In this document: piece after piece, positions 36,485 to 45,659 of the stretch
Layout: each line of letters starts with the position of its first letter
Numbering within the stretch: position 1 is the first letter of the stretch
Source: an uncultured bacterium
GTDB taxonomy: Bacteria > Armatimonadota > UBA5829
Direction of reading: 5' to 3'
Length of the DNA stretch: 64,000 nt
Assembly (NCBI GenBank): GCA_938074205.1
Contig: CALJES010000012.1
Coordinates: forward strand, 1-64,000
Translations under genes and position numbers: made by a program
The notes under the pieces: generated by a model
The model's database searches: none
The model's input: only the letters and a program-made list of their open reading frames with translations
What the model was told of the DNA's origin: nothing

Positions 36485-37663
36485 TTATCGACAACAACGC
36501 TCAGTTCGCAGGGTATGTAGACTTCCCGCGACGACCAGGCGGGAAACGTTAGCTGCAAGAGACATTAGCAGCTCCTGCGCGTGGGACATCGCGTACGCGA
36601 CCGTCATAGGTCCAGGCACGATGCTGAATGCGGCAGTGAGTCCTTCATCATATAAATTCCGCAGATCGCCTGCGCAAGAACCTGCCAAGGCTATCACTGG
36701 CACGCCAGCACCAGATGCGCGTTTCAGCACGCCGCCCACAGCTTTCCCGAATCCTGTTTGTTCGTCGAGTTTTCCCTCACCCGTGATAACCAGGTCGGTA
36801 TCCGAGAGATACCGGTCAAAGCCAACCGCATCCAACACTATATCTATACCCGAACGCAGTTCCGCGTTTAGGAATGCGGCAAGCGCAGCGCCGAGACCGC
36901 CCGCTGCTCCCGCTCCTGGTAGGTTTGCCACGTCTTTTCCTGTCTGCTCTTTCACTACTTCAGCCCACCGCCTGAGGCCGTTATCCAGACGCTCAACTGC
37001 CTCAACTGAAGCGCCTTTCTGGGGGCCAAACACTGCGGCGGCCCCCATCGGTCCGTAGAGCGGGTTTCTTACGTCGCAGGCGACTACTACCTTAACCTTG
37101 TCTATGGGAAACGCAAATCCGGATAGGTCAATTTGTTCCAGCTCAGCCAGAAATCCGCCTCCGTCAGGTAGCTCGTTACCGTTCTTATCCAGAAAGCGCG
37201 CGCCGAGAGCGCGGAGCGCACCGTAACCTGCATCGTTCGTAGCGCTTCCTCCGATACCTACGATTATCTCTTGGACGCCTTCATTCGCAGCTGCCATCAG
37301 GAGCTCGCCAGTGCCATATGTTGATGTAACCAACGGGTCGCGCTCGGATTGTGAAAGCAGGGTAAGACCAGATGCAGCAGCCATTTCTACCACGGCGGTT
37401 TTGCCGTCGCCTATTAAGCCGTAAAAGGAGTCTATCTCGCGTCCCAAGGGATCGTGTGCTCTTGTGTGCCGGATGACACCGCCCGTGGCACGCACCAGGG
37501 CATCTACAGTTCCTTCACCCCCATCGGCTAGTGGCAGGCTGGTTACCTCGAAGCAGTTTTCTCCTGCGCCAATCCGAATCCCGCGAACTATTGCCTCGGC
37601 AGCTTCAACAGACGTCAGACTGCCTTTGAATGAGTCCGGGCATACTAAAACGCGAATCGCCAT
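36485..37663 (-). CDS. Glycerate kinase (GlxK/GarK type)
   Basis: The 392-residue enzyme phosphorylates glycerate to 2- or 3-phosphoglycerate. It has the family opening IRVLVCPDSFKGSLTSVEAAEA, ADGGEGTVDALV and GIGGSATNDAGYGALRALGA, with a terminal VITGEGKLDEQTGFGKA motif. I start at ATG 37663 behind GAGAG; a longer reading to 37735 adds 24 residues unlike the family. It lies 27 bp upstream of the DUF763 gene. It could channel glycerate from the sugar pathways into glycolysis. Confidence 0.93.
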   Translation of the reverse strand: MAIRVLVCPDSFKGSLTSVEAAEAIVRGIRIGAGENCFEVTSLPLADGGEGTVDALVRATGGVIRHTRAHDPLGREIDSFYGLIGDGKTAVVEMAAASGLTLLSQSERDPLVTSTYGTGELLMAAANEGVQEIIVGIGGSATNDAGYGALRALGARFLDKNGNELPDGGGFLAELEQIDLSGFAFPIDKVKVVVACDVRNPLYGPMGAAAVFGPQKGASVEAVERLDNGLRRWAEVVKEQTGKDVANLPGAGAAGGLGAALAAFLNAELRSGIDIVLDAVGFDRYLSDTDLVITGEGKLDEQTGFGKAVGGVLKRASGAGVPVIALAGSCAGDLRNLYDEGLTAAFSIVPGPMTVAYAMSHAQELLMSLAANVSRLVVAGSLHTLRTERCCR

Positions 37664-37869
37664 TCTCTCAAATAGAGATACTTTTACTTTGCCAACAATG
37701 AGGGTAGCATTCGTTCCGGCATGCGTCAAGCACACCCTGTGGCGATTCGGTTTTGGGGATGTGGGCGGCTAGGATTTCCCAGGCACGAAAGTGTATACGG
37801 CTGAGTCTTTTTGACTCTGAGACACGTTTAACGGGATGGGATTCACATTGATTGGTCAAACCAGGATGT

Positions 37870-37899
37870 TTGCATTTTTATAAAGCGAAATGATAACCT
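37870..37899 (+). promoter_or_regulatory. Possible thuA promoter
   Basis: TTGCAT (37870-37875) and TGATAACCT (-10 TAACCT at 37894-37899) are 18 bp apart. The same TGATAACCT appears ahead of the gene at 48826-49686. The divergent 294-bp gap (37664-37957) also holds a GAGTC-TTTTT-GACTC hairpin at 37803-37817. Confidence 0.4.
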
Positions 37900-37957
37900 A
37901 ATGCGTAGCGCTCGGCGGCGCAAGCAGAAAGTTTCGTAGCAAACGGAGAGGTCAGTT

Positions 37958-38605
37958 ATGAGGAAGAAAGCACTAATAGTCTGGGGAGGTTGGGACGGTC
38001 ATGAGCCCAAGCAGACTGCCGAGATCGCGGCGTCGCTGCTTCAATCAGAAGGATTCGAAGTGGAGGTTTCTGATACGCTCGATTCGTTCGCGGACGAAGA
38101 GAAAACTAAGTCGATGGACTTGCTCATTCCTGTGTGGACTATGGGTGAGATAACTGGCGAACAGAGCAGAGGTCTACTCAATGCCGTCAGAAGCGGCGTT
38201 GGGTTTGCCGGATGGCACGGCGGCGCCGGGGATGCATTCCGCACTAATACTGAATACCAGTTTATGGTAGGCGGCCAATGGGTGGCACACCCGGGCGGCA
38301 TAGTGGAATATGAAGTCAACATAGTCGACCACGAGGACCCCATCACTGCCGGACTTTCGGACTTTCGGATGCAGTCTGAGCAATACTATATGCACGTTGA
38401 TCCGTCGAACAAGGTCCTGGCAACCACCACGTTTTCAGGTATCGATGCACCGTGGATCAAGGGGTGCGTGATGCCCGTCGTGTGGAAACGCATGTACGGT
38501 GAAGGCCGCGTGTTTTATATGTCTCTTGGGCACGTTGCGAAGGACTTTGACGTCCCCGAGTGCAGAGAAATTCTCCGACGCGGCATGCTCTGGGCAGCCA
38601 GGTAG
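37958..38605 (+). CDS. thuA: ThuA-like trehalose-utilisation family protein
   Basis: The 215-residue protein has the ThuA fold (class I amidotransferase-like) without the catalytic triad of amidotransferases. Motifs: [46 protein letters not shown], and [19 protein letters not shown] with the conserved His. GGAGAGG precedes the ATG. It sits 61 bp before a Gfo/Idh/MocA gene, the usual ThuA partner. The biochemical role of most members is undefined; they act in sugar catabolic clusters. Confidence 0.9.
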   Translation: MRKKALIVWGGWDGHEPKQTAEIAASLLQSEGFEVEVSDTLDSFADEEKTKSMDLLIPVWTMGEITGEQSRGLLNAVRSGVGFAGWHGGAGDAFRTNTEYQFMVGGQWVAHPGGIVEYEVNIVDHEDPITAGLSDFRMQSEQYYMHVDPSNKVLATTTFSGIDAPWIKGCVMPVVWKRMYGEGRVFYMSLGHVAKDFDVPECREILRRGMLWAAR

Positions 38606-38666
38606 AAACGTCATTACCTGCCTGCCGTAAGAAATCACTCGTGCGATTGGTAGGAGGAAGTTCACT

Positions 38667-39764
38667 ATGAAACCTGTGAAAGTCGGCATTGTCGGCTGCG
38701 GAAACATAAGCGGTATCTATTTCAAAGCCGGTCAGGTCTTCGAAATACTCGATATAGTGGCTTGCGCCGACCTGATAATGGACCGAGCTAAGGCGAAAGC
38801 TGATGAGTTCGGTTGCAAGGCTGTAACGGTCGATGAACTCATGCAAGATCCTGAGATCGAGATCGTTCTCAATCTCACAATTCCCGCTGCCCATGCGGAA
38901 ATTGCTCTGAGAGCGATTGAGGCAGGCAAATCTGTACACAATGAAAAACCCCTCGCGATCACTCGCGAGGAAGGTCGAAAGATTTTAGAAGCGGCTAAAG
39001 CGAAAGGCGTACGGGTAGGATGCGCACCAGATACGTTCTTGGGAGCGGGTATCCAAACATGCATAAAACTCGTCGATGATGGCTGGATAGGCGAACCTAT
39101 CGGCGCGACCGCGTTTATGTTGTGTCACGGTCATGAGAGCTGGCATCCCGACCCGGAGTTCTACTACAAACCTGGAGGCGGCCCCGTGTTCGACATGGGT
39201 CCCTACTATATAACTGCGCTGGTTGCTATTATGGGGCCGGCAAGGCGCGTAGCTAGCTCTGCTAGGATTACTTTTCCGGAGCGCACAATAACGAGCCAGC
39301 CTAAATACGGAACGAAGATCAAAGTAGATGTTCCAACGCACGTCGCCGGCGTTGTAGACTTCGCAAACGGTGCTATAGCTACTATCATTCAGAGCTTCGA
39401 CGTTTGGGGGCACAATTTGCCTCGGATAGAGATATATGGAACCGACGGATCGATGAGCGTGCCGGATCCGAACGGCTTCGGCGGTCCGGTCCGCATAAAG
39501 CGCCTGAACAGCGATTGGATGGAAATGCCGTTATCGCATATTTATCACGAAAATAGCCGGGGCATAGGCGTCGCTGACATGGCCTACGGATTGAGAACCG
39601 GGCGGGAGCACCGTACAAACGGCGAGTTGGCTTTCCATGTTCTGGACATAATGTGTGCTTTGCACGAATCCTCGGACAAAGGTAAACACATTATGTTGGA
39701 GAGCACCTGCAAGCGTCCAAAACCGCTGCCGCTCGGTCTGCGGCACGGGTTGCTGGATGAGTGA
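38667..39764 (+). CDS. Gfo/Idh/MocA family oxidoreductase (ThuA-linked)
   Basis: The 365-residue NAD(P)-dependent dehydrogenase has the Rossmann motif [19 protein letters not shown], the EKP motif in [14 protein letters not shown], and a C-terminal domain with [19 protein letters not shown] that holds the usual catalytic Asp/Tyr region. GGAGG lies ahead of the ATG. With thuA it forms a two-gene operon, probably for oxidation or isomerisation of a disaccharide or pyranoside. It is the second of three such dehydrogenases in the window. Confidence 0.9.
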   Translation: MKPVKVGIVGCGNISGIYFKAGQVFEILDIVACADLIMDRAKAKADEFGCKAVTVDELMQDPEIEIVLNLTIPAAHAEIALRAIEAGKSVHNEKPLAITREEGRKILEAAKAKGVRVGCAPDTFLGAGIQTCIKLVDDGWIGEPIGATAFMLCHGHESWHPDPEFYYKPGGGPVFDMGPYYITALVAIMGPARRVASSARITFPERTITSQPKYGTKIKVDVPTHVAGVVDFANGAIATIIQSFDVWGHNLPRIEIYGTDGSMSVPDPNGFGGPVRIKRLNSDWMEMPLSHIYHENSRGIGVADMAYGLRTGREHRTNGELAFHVLDIMCALHESSDKGKHIMLESTCKRPKPLPLGLRHGLLDE

Positions 39765-39780
39765 AGGGCAACTGCTCCTC

Positions 39781-39808
39781 GTCCAAGCTGTCCCCTCCGT
39801 GCTTGGAC
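39781..39808. terminator. Convergent-gene hairpin
   Basis: GTCCAAGC (39781-39788) pairs with GCTTGGAC (39801-39808) around a 12-nt loop between converging genes. It lacks a good U-tract on either side. Confidence 0.4.
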
Positions 39809-41334
39809 TAGCGGGTAGCTAAAAGACGCCAGGATATGCGCTCGTATGTGCCGGTGGTTGGATAATACGGCGGCGGGTTGACCGCCATTCGTGGGTCATA
39901 TGAGTAGGCTTTGGTATAGCCTGTTAGAGTGACACCTGTGTTTGGGTCAAACGTACCGACAGGTCCTCGTGCTTTTTGGATTATTCCTCCTAGAACGCGC
40001 AAGGTTCCGGTCGGCTTCTTGGAATTGTAATTTTCTACGTAGAAACTACCGCCGGTCGTGTTAGAGCCTCCTGCCAAACATACTGCGTCGATTTCCAGGT
40101 TGCTCGGCGCACTAGACGCGATTATAATGTCTTTACTTACCAATCCAAGCGTACCAGCTGCCAGGTTGACCGGATCAGAGCTATCGAGCGTCTTGTCAGG
40201 TTTGGTGTTGTAGACAAGATTATCGGTTATCTTTATATACTTTCCGGCGTTAACATCATTCGCAATTGTTAACGCATTTCGCACAACAATTTCACCGCCA
40301 ACCGCGCGATTGTCAGCCACGACACCGCTTAGGGATGTTATGTTACCAGTGCAGTAGATTACTCCTGTTCCCAGGGATGCTGCTTCTGTCGGACTACCGG
40401 GTCCCACGGGTCCTGAAACGCGACACGTTTGCGTTGTCTTATCGAGAGTCACGGATGTTACGTTGGAGCCTTGAATGATTCTGATGACCTGGTTGCCGTT
40501 TGCGTCCAAAGTGAGTTGAATCCCTGCGTCTCCGCGGATATATATTCCGCCGCCATAACCTGCTCTGAGGTATACTCCGTTGGTGTTCGGGAAGCCCGAA
40601 GACGATCCCCAAGCAGCGTTTCGCTGCGTGGCCGTTGAAGGGGGCATTGGAATCGGCGGGACGCCAAGGCGAAACCCTTTGCTTCCATCGCGGAAAATTC
40701 TCGTGAAGGTTGCTTCGTCTCTGGGCCTGCTAGGTGTGTAGTTTATTGTGGTTCCGGAAGCTGTCACCATATCTAAGAATATGGGTGATGTGGAACCGTT
40801 GTAGTTAATATTAAAGTTAGAGCCGTTTCTGTTGTTTGAATGTACTGGCCCATCAGCTATCTCGCCTGCTTTCCACCATATGGCACCGCCGCTGATGCTT
40901 GAGGTTTCGCTGTCGGTGAAGTACGCATATCTGCCAAAAGTGGCTTGCTTTACAACAAGCTCGACCGTTTTGCTAATTCCCTGTGCAGTGCCTACCGATA
41001 CTATTCTAAACGTTTTAAGGTATTGATTCGGATTCTCAGGATGGGGATAGATGGTCACCTGATACTCGCCGTCTCCCATCTGCACTGCGCCACCGAATGG
41101 GTCGACCGTTTCGGTTGGAGGTGCACCCTGGTTCTTGAGCCAATAAGCAGCTCTTTCCGCACCAGATTCGGCAGTATTGAACGCGATAGCACCTGCAGAT
41201 TGTACTTTGGTCAGGTGCAATGCGTTTGCTGTGACCAAGAGCACCCCCATAGTAGCGGTCGTGACAAGGAACAGACTGATGACCGCAACAACTAGAATGG
41301 TACCTGATTCTTTCCTATTAGCGCTCTTGACCAT
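39808..41334 (-). CDS. PilX-like type IV pilus-associated protein
   Basis: The 508-residue protein has an N-terminal hydrophobic helix (SGTILVVAVISLFLVTTATMG) of the PilX/minor-pilin kind followed by a QSAGAIAFNTAESGAERAAYWL helix and a large Gly/Asn/Thr-rich beta region. This is the pattern of proteins that prime type IV pili or pseudopili and of related surface proteins. No pilus ATPase, platform protein or peptidase is adjacent. It is the last gene of a minus-strand group with two prepilins and a LolA-like gene. Confidence 0.72.
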   Translation of the reverse strand: MVKSANRKESGTILVVAVISLFLVTTATMGVLLVTANALHLTKVQSAGAIAFNTAESGAERAAYWLKNQGAPPTETVDPFGGAVQMGDGEYQVTIYPHPENPNQYLKTFRIVSVGTAQGISKTVELVVKQATFGRYAYFTDSETSSISGGAIWWKAGEIADGPVHSNNRNGSNFNINYNGSTSPIFLDMVTASGTTINYTPSRPRDEATFTRIFRDGSKGFRLGVPPIPMPPSTATQRNAAWGSSSGFPNTNGVYLRAGYGGGIYIRGDAGIQLTLDANGNQVIRIIQGSNVTSVTLDKTTQTCRVSGPVGPGSPTEAASLGTGVIYCTGNITSLSGVVADNRAVGGEIVVRNALTIANDVNAGKYIKITDNLVYNTKPDKTLDSSDPVNLAAGTLGLVSKDIIIASSAPSNLEIDAVCLAGGSNTTGGSFYVENYNSKKPTGTLRVLGGIIQKARGPVGTFDPNTGVTLTGYTKAYSYDPRMAVNPPPYYPTTGTYERISWRLLATR

Positions 41335-41342
41335 AGTTGGGG

Positions 41343-41876
41343 TTAATAGTTTCTTAGGTACACCACCCGTTGGGTAAGCCTGGTTTCTTTTGGTCCAGAA
41401 ACTGCGTCGTTGCGGGCGGTAATTGTTATCTTGACGGATCGTGAAGTATCCTGTTCAAAATCAAGCGCCACGATCCCCTTCTTAAGAGGTTTCCTGGTGC
41501 CATTATTTTTGCCTTGCCAAAGCCAATTGCCTGAATGACCCGGCACGCCCGTCGAGTCCGATAGATAGTAGTCAATCTGGTGCGCCGTGTCAGGTTCGTG
41601 ACGATCGTAGTACCCCTCTTCTGTTACTTTGGGGAAAACAACGCGGAGTCTGGAACCGTTTGCCAGGATTTGTACTTTTTTCGCTTCTCTTACGTCATTC
41701 ACGATGGTCTGCATAGCGAGTACAGCGTCAGTGTCTGTGAATGATTCCGTGCTCGCACCTTCAAAGCACGTAAACGAGGCAACGATGAGCGCCAGTGCTC
41801 CCGCACCGACGAAACCCATTATTCCCAACACCATCATCGCTTCAACAAGCGTATAACCTGCTCGTTTGTTTAGCAT
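41343..41876 (-). CDS. Prepilin-like protein (type IV pilin N-methylation motif)
   Basis: The 177-residue protein has a short basic leader MLNKRAG ending in Gly7, then YTLVEAMMVLGIMGFVGAGA, the classic prepilin cleavage and transmembrane helix with E at +5. The globular part is beta-rich with strand-like VNDVREAKKVQI and YYLSDSTGVPG segments. It should be cut and N-methylated by PilD. It lies 8 bp upstream of the PilX-like gene. Confidence 0.85.
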   Translation of the reverse strand: MLNKRAGYTLVEAMMVLGIMGFVGAGALALIVASFTCFEGASTESFTDTDAVLAMQTIVNDVREAKKVQILANGSRLRVVFPKVTEEGYYDRHEPDTAHQIDYYLSDSTGVPGHSGNWLWQGKNNGTRKPLKKGIVALDFEQDTSRSVKITITARNDAVSGPKETRLTQRVVYLRNY

Positions 41877-41882
41877 CTGCAG

Positions 41883-42347
41883 CTACTCCACGTTGGTGAT
41901 AATTGCTGAAAGGCTCACAGTGCTGCGTTTGCTTGTACTGCTGCCGCTTCTCCAACTGATGGTGGCGGTGGCGTTTATCTCGCCGCTGGAATACTGCAAG
42001 CTTAGTTGAGTCACTGGGTCCGGCAGGTATTCCTCAACACTATCAACATTCGTAAATGAGAAAGGAGAGGATGTAGGACTGTCATCTATCACGCCTGCAT
42101 CGGAAAGCTCCGTGTAGTTTATTCGACCGTAGCCGACTGCGCGTAGTTGATCAATCTTGTGTTGGCATAGGCTAATCGCTTGCGAATACTGACCGTTAAT
42201 CTTCGCGGTCCGATGAGCCAGGGGAACTGAAGCTGCAAAGATTATCGTTAGAACTACGAAGACACCCAGCGACAGCAGGACTTCAACAAGAGTGAAGCCC
42301 CTTTGCGAAAAGCGCCCGATTTTAATTAATTCCGCGGAAATGTGCAT
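41883..42347 (-). CDS. Prepilin-like protein 2
   Basis: The 154-residue protein (ATG 42347 preferred; a GTG at 42374 is possible) has a leader ending QRG followed by FTLVEVLLSLGVFVVLTIIF, a prepilin N-methylation helix with E at +5. The globular domain is small with SLCQHKIDQLRAVGYGRIN and a Ser/Thr-rich C-terminus. It is the first of the two small prepilins, 6 bp before the next, and is probably a minor pilin. Confidence 0.83.
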   Translation of the reverse strand: MHISAELIKIGRFSQRGFTLVEVLLSLGVFVVLTIIFAASVPLAHRTAKINGQYSQAISLCQHKIDQLRAVGYGRINYTELSDAGVIDDSPTSSPFSFTNVDSVEEYLPDPVTQLSLQYSSGEINATATISWRSGSSTSKRSTVSLSAIITNVE

Positions 42348-42433
42348 AGTTTGTTCCCAGCAGGATAGTTCCACATCTAGCCGTTAGGACGCCTAGTCTA
42401 CCTACTAGGATTATTGGAGCTGCTGGCAAGTTG

Positions 42434-43180
42434 TTAGAGGTTTACCGAAAAAAGCGAATCGCTCAGACCAACGTTTACTTGGAGGTTATTATAAGAAGCA
42501 GTGCCCAAAGAGCGGCCTTTCGCGTCGAAAAGTTCAGACTTTGTCGCTATAGCCAGACCTGGAGTGAGTTTCAAATGTTCCAAGTACACACAGCGTACGC
42601 GAAGTTCGCCGCTGCCGCGATAACGCTCGAAGCGAAGCAGACGCAAAGTTTTGGGATCTATCCACACCAGGTCATGGCTTTTGTCCTTGGGTCCAAACCT
42701 GGGGACGAATTTCAGCTTGACGATACCATTGCGATCAACTGAAACAACGCTTACGTTATTATCCATCCAAAGCCAGCTGGACAGAAAACCCAGGTCAAGC
42801 GTATCCTGACGCTTCCCCGGCTTGTCCTTCACGTTTACTTTTTGCTTCACCATCGGAGCAATGACCAGCTTTGTGTAACCGTTTTGTATGTAAGTGACCT
42901 TTATACCACGTGCGTAGCCATCATAGCGTATCTTGTCCGGCTTCTTGTAGCAGATGACAGCTTTTTCCAGGCGCAGTATCTCGTCGTATCCTTTGCCCAT
43001 GCCGGCAATGGCAGTCTTATTTGCTTCTTCAATAATCAGCTCTGCGCGAAAATCTCTGAGAAATGCTTCTGCAGCTTTGACCTTCTTCAGTATATCGTTT
43101 GCTGTGATTGCACCTGCCGAGTTGGTCAACGAAAGAAAAGCTGCGCTTATTGCACTGGCTATTAAGAGCTTCTTCAGCAT
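42434..43180 (-). CDS. LolA-like outer membrane lipoprotein-sorting family protein
   Basis: The 248-residue secreted protein has a signal peptide (KKLLIASAISAAFLSLTNSAGA) and the LolA/DUF1571-like half-barrel pattern: DFRAELIIEE, KPDKIRYDGYARGIKV, then WIDPKTLRLLRFERYRGSGE. GGAGGTATAAGC precedes the ATG. It heads the pilin-like group, 60 bp upstream. Its presence suggests a periplasm and possibly an outer membrane. Whether it carries lipoproteins or another lipid is unknown. Confidence 0.75.
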   Translation of the reverse strand: MLKKLLIASAISAAFLSLTNSAGAITANDILKKVKAAEAFLRDFRAELIIEEANKTAIAGMGKGYDEILRLEKAVICYKKPDKIRYDGYARGIKVTYIQNGYTKLVIAPMVKQKVNVKDKPGKRQDTLDLGFLSSWLWMDNNVSVVSVDRNGIVKLKFVPRFGPKDKSHDLVWIDPKTLRLLRFERYRGSGELRVRCVYLEHLKLTPGLAIATKSELFDAKGRSLGTASYNNLQVNVGLSDSLFSVNL

Positions 43181-43236
43181 ATGCTTATACCTCCACAGCT
43201 TAAGACGTAATATTGCCAGCGTTGTTTCCCAGTGTC

Positions 43237-43265
43237 TTGAAAAGCATTTGTCTATGGGTTACAAT
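43237..43265 (+). promoter_or_regulatory. Promoter of the amidase-rdgB operon
   Basis: TTGAAA (43237-43242) and TACAAT (43260-43265) are exactly 17 bp apart. A GGGTT-ACAATG-AACCC inverted repeat overlaps the -10. It is about 100 bp ahead of the amidase start. Confidence 0.65.
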
Positions 43266-43364
43266 GAACCCGGTTTTGAGGTGAGTATTCGATCCGTAAT
43301 CTAGACATATTGCCCACGTCTCAATATTTATGCCCTGAATAATCTGACCCCTTTCGCGCTGGAA

Positions 43365-45017
43365 GTGCTTGTGAGGCCGTTCGCAAAAACTGATTTGGTT
43401 TTTTTTCTCCTGGTGTTTATTGCCGTGGGTTGCGTTAGTGCTGATACCCCTGTGCGCGTATTCTACGGGACCAGGGAGCTGTCCTGCGTGCCAAGCGCCA
43501 TTTATGACGGTCGCAAGATTCTAGTGCCGATTTCGTGTTTGGAAGCTTTGGGCATATCGTGTCAGCCAGGTGCCTCCACTGACAGCATAACAATAGTTGC
43601 CCCTACGGGCTGCTCAGGCGAGACTGAGATAAGCCAGGTGTCGGGTGCGAGAATGGTTCCGTTGGACAACGTGCTAAAGATCGTAGGTGGGGAACTGATA
43701 TGGGACGAGTCCCAGGGTGCCGCTACTATTCGCTCACACTTGCAGTCGGTAGAGTTCGTCGGGGGTACGCTGAAGATTAACTGCTCGCTGCCAGTCACGT
43801 GCACCACGCGCAAGTGGCAAGACAAGCTGATAGTGGACGTTCACAATACCAAACTATCCTCGGAGGCGCGCGAGGTCTACATCGGTGGACCAGTAGCGGC
43901 GCGTGCGCGGCTGGGTCAATATAATCCCGACACCGCACGAGTAGTCCTTGATCTAATCCAGAATGCCGAACTGAGTTTGGAGAGTCGACTGCCTGCGGCA
44001 CAACTTGTAATTCTGGTAAGTGAAAGCCAGTCAAAACCGGCATATCGGGGTGGACAATCACCCTTGCAAACTCCCCGTTCTGTGGCGCAGTCGAGACCAT
44101 ATTCAGTCGAAGGAGTCTCCTTAGAGTCAAAAGGTGAAGATGGGTTCGAATTGATTATCCGGACATCTGCGATCGCACAGATCACCCACTCCTACGGCGT
44201 TAAACCACCGGAGATTGAGGTCATTTTCAAATCTGCCGCACTGGCCGAGGGTGCAGATCAACTTGATGCTGACCATCCTTTGCTCAAGTCTGTTACGGTC
44301 AGTGGAACCGCTTTTTCGGGCCAGCCTGCGGTAAAGTTTAATCTGTCGCTTCAGCGTATTGCGGCGTATGATGTTTCTGTCTCAGAGAATGCTGCGAGAG
44401 TTATGGTTCGAATCCCCGATAAAGCGGGAGGGACGCTGCGCGGCAAGCTAGTCGTCATAGACCCGGGTCACGGAGGCCGCGAAAAGGGTGCGCGATGGGG
44501 TGACGTGTATGAGAAGGATGTCAATTTGCGCATCGCCAACGCTGTGAAAGCTGCGCTCCAGCGAGAGGGTGCCGTAGTGATAATGACTCGAGATGGCGAC
44601 ACCTCCCTTGGATTGGCCACGCGGGTTGAGCTAGCAATAAGGAATCGGGCGGACTTGTTCGTAAGTATCCACTGTAATTCTAACAGTTCTCCCGGCAGCG
44701 CAAGCGGGATCGAAACGTATTATCATATGGACGAACCGAGTTCCAAAGCACTGGCGTATGCAATTCATGCCGCTGTGTGTTCCATTACAAGAATGGCCGA
44801 CCGCCGTGCTCGAACCGACAGGTCGCTTTATGCTTCGGGATTGGGCGTGCTTCGGCGTCTTTCTGGCTCAGGTATACCAGGCGTGTTGATCGAATGTGGA
44901 TATTTGAATCACCCTTCGGATCGTAGCAAGCTGCTGGATGCCGCATATCGCAGTAAGCTTGCCGAGGGGATAGTGGCTGGACTCAAGGCATACGTAGAAG
45001 GTTCTACTATAGAATAG
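43365..45017 (+). CDS. N-acetylmuramoyl-L-alanine amidase with AMIN-type repeats
   Basis: The 550-residue secreted enzyme cleaves the amide between MurNAc and the stem peptide. Order: signal peptide (TDLVFFLLVFIAVGC), copper-amine-oxidase-N-like domain (RKILVPISCLEALGI), two AMIN-like beta regions (to about residue 350) and a C-terminal Amidase_3 domain with the zinc site: VVIDPGHGG, KDVNLRIA region, VSIHCNSNSSPGS and IPGVLIECGYLNHPSD (catalytic Glu). The start is GTG at 43365 or 43371. It opens the operon with gerM, murI, rph and rdgB. Confidence 0.92.
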   Translation: MLVRPFAKTDLVFFLLVFIAVGCVSADTPVRVFYGTRELSCVPSAIYDGRKILVPISCLEALGISCQPGASTDSITIVAPTGCSGETEISQVSGARMVPLDNVLKIVGGELIWDESQGAATIRSHLQSVEFVGGTLKINCSLPVTCTTRKWQDKLIVDVHNTKLSSEAREVYIGGPVAARARLGQYNPDTARVVLDLIQNAELSLESRLPAAQLVILVSESQSKPAYRGGQSPLQTPRSVAQSRPYSVEGVSLESKGEDGFELIIRTSAIAQITHSYGVKPPEIEVIFKSAALAEGADQLDADHPLLKSVTVSGTAFSGQPAVKFNLSLQRIAAYDVSVSENAARVMVRIPDKAGGTLRGKLVVIDPGHGGREKGARWGDVYEKDVNLRIANAVKAALQREGAVVIMTRDGDTSLGLATRVELAIRNRADLFVSIHCNSNSSPGSASGIETYYHMDEPSSKALAYAIHAAVCSITRMADRRARTDRSLYASGLGVLRRLSGSGIPGVLIECGYLNHPSDRSKLLDAAYRSKLAEGIVAGLKAYVEGSTIE

Positions 45018-45047
45018 AAATAGAAAACACTTGGAGCGGCTTACTAA

Positions 45048-45659
45048 ATGGCAAGACGATCACACAAGACGCGAAAGGTTGGTGTTTTGATTTTTCTGGG
45101 AGTTGTGGCGTTTGCGGCAGTTGCATTTGGAGTTTTCCATCTTGCCGGCAAGCAGCGCACAACAGAGCCGAAGGGAGAAGTTGAAGTCACGTCACCTCCG
45201 GTAGTTACGATGACCGAACACCAGCGCGTTATTATCTACCTGCCGAAAAAAATGGCTTCTGGAATTTACCTTGCTCCCAAGAAGATCACGACTGAATCGA
45301 AAGGCAGTAAACTTGACACTGCTTTATCTCTGCTGGTGATTGCTGGTCAAAGAAACGGCGACGCTGCAGGACTTATTCCGAGCGGCACGAAGCTGAGGAG
45401 CCCTGTAAAGGTCAAGAACGACGTAGCAGTGGTAGACTTCTCGAAGGAATTCCTGGAAAACTTCAGCGGCGGGTCGGATCAAGAGGCATTGACGCTAAAT
45501 GCCATTGTGCACACTCTTGTTGCTAATGGTGGTGGGAAGGTTAAACGCGCCCAAATACTGGTTGAAGGAGAGCCGGCTGAGACGCTGGGTGGGCACTTTG
45601 AGTTGACTGAGCCCATATCGGCGGATTCCACACTTTTGCAGCCGCAGTCAGATCGTTGA
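45048..45659 (+). CDS. GerMN domain protein
   Basis: The 203-residue protein has a TM anchor (VGVLIFLGVVAFAAVAFGVF), a short linker, then one GerMN domain with IIYLPKKMASGIYLAPKKI, LIPSGTKLRSPVKVKND and VDFSKEFLENFSGGSDQEALTLN, hallmarks of GerM-like proteins. GerMN proteins occur in both sporulating and non-sporulating bacteria, so it is not evidence for spores. It lies between the amidase and murI, as in the racE-gerM-rph-rdgB block of Bacillus, and overlaps murI by 4 bp. Confidence 0.88.
   Translation: MARRSHKTRKVGVLIFLGVVAFAAVAFGVFHLAGKQRTTEPKGEVEVTSPPVVTMTEHQRVIIYLPKKMASGIYLAPKKITTESKGSKLDTALSLLVIAGQRNGDAAGLIPSGTKLRSPVKVKNDVAVVDFSKEFLENFSGGSDQEALTLNAIVHTLVANGGGKVKRAQILVEGEPAETLGGHFELTEPISADSTLLQPQSDR

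Noticed and set aside
36171-37058. 295-codon plus-strand frame antisense to glycerate kinase and DUF763
   Set aside because: Shadow frame; both genes on the minus strand are complete and recognisable.
45048-45659. GerMN gene as evidence for sporulation
   Set aside because: GerMN proteins occur in non-sporulating bacteria, and no other spore gene is in the window.
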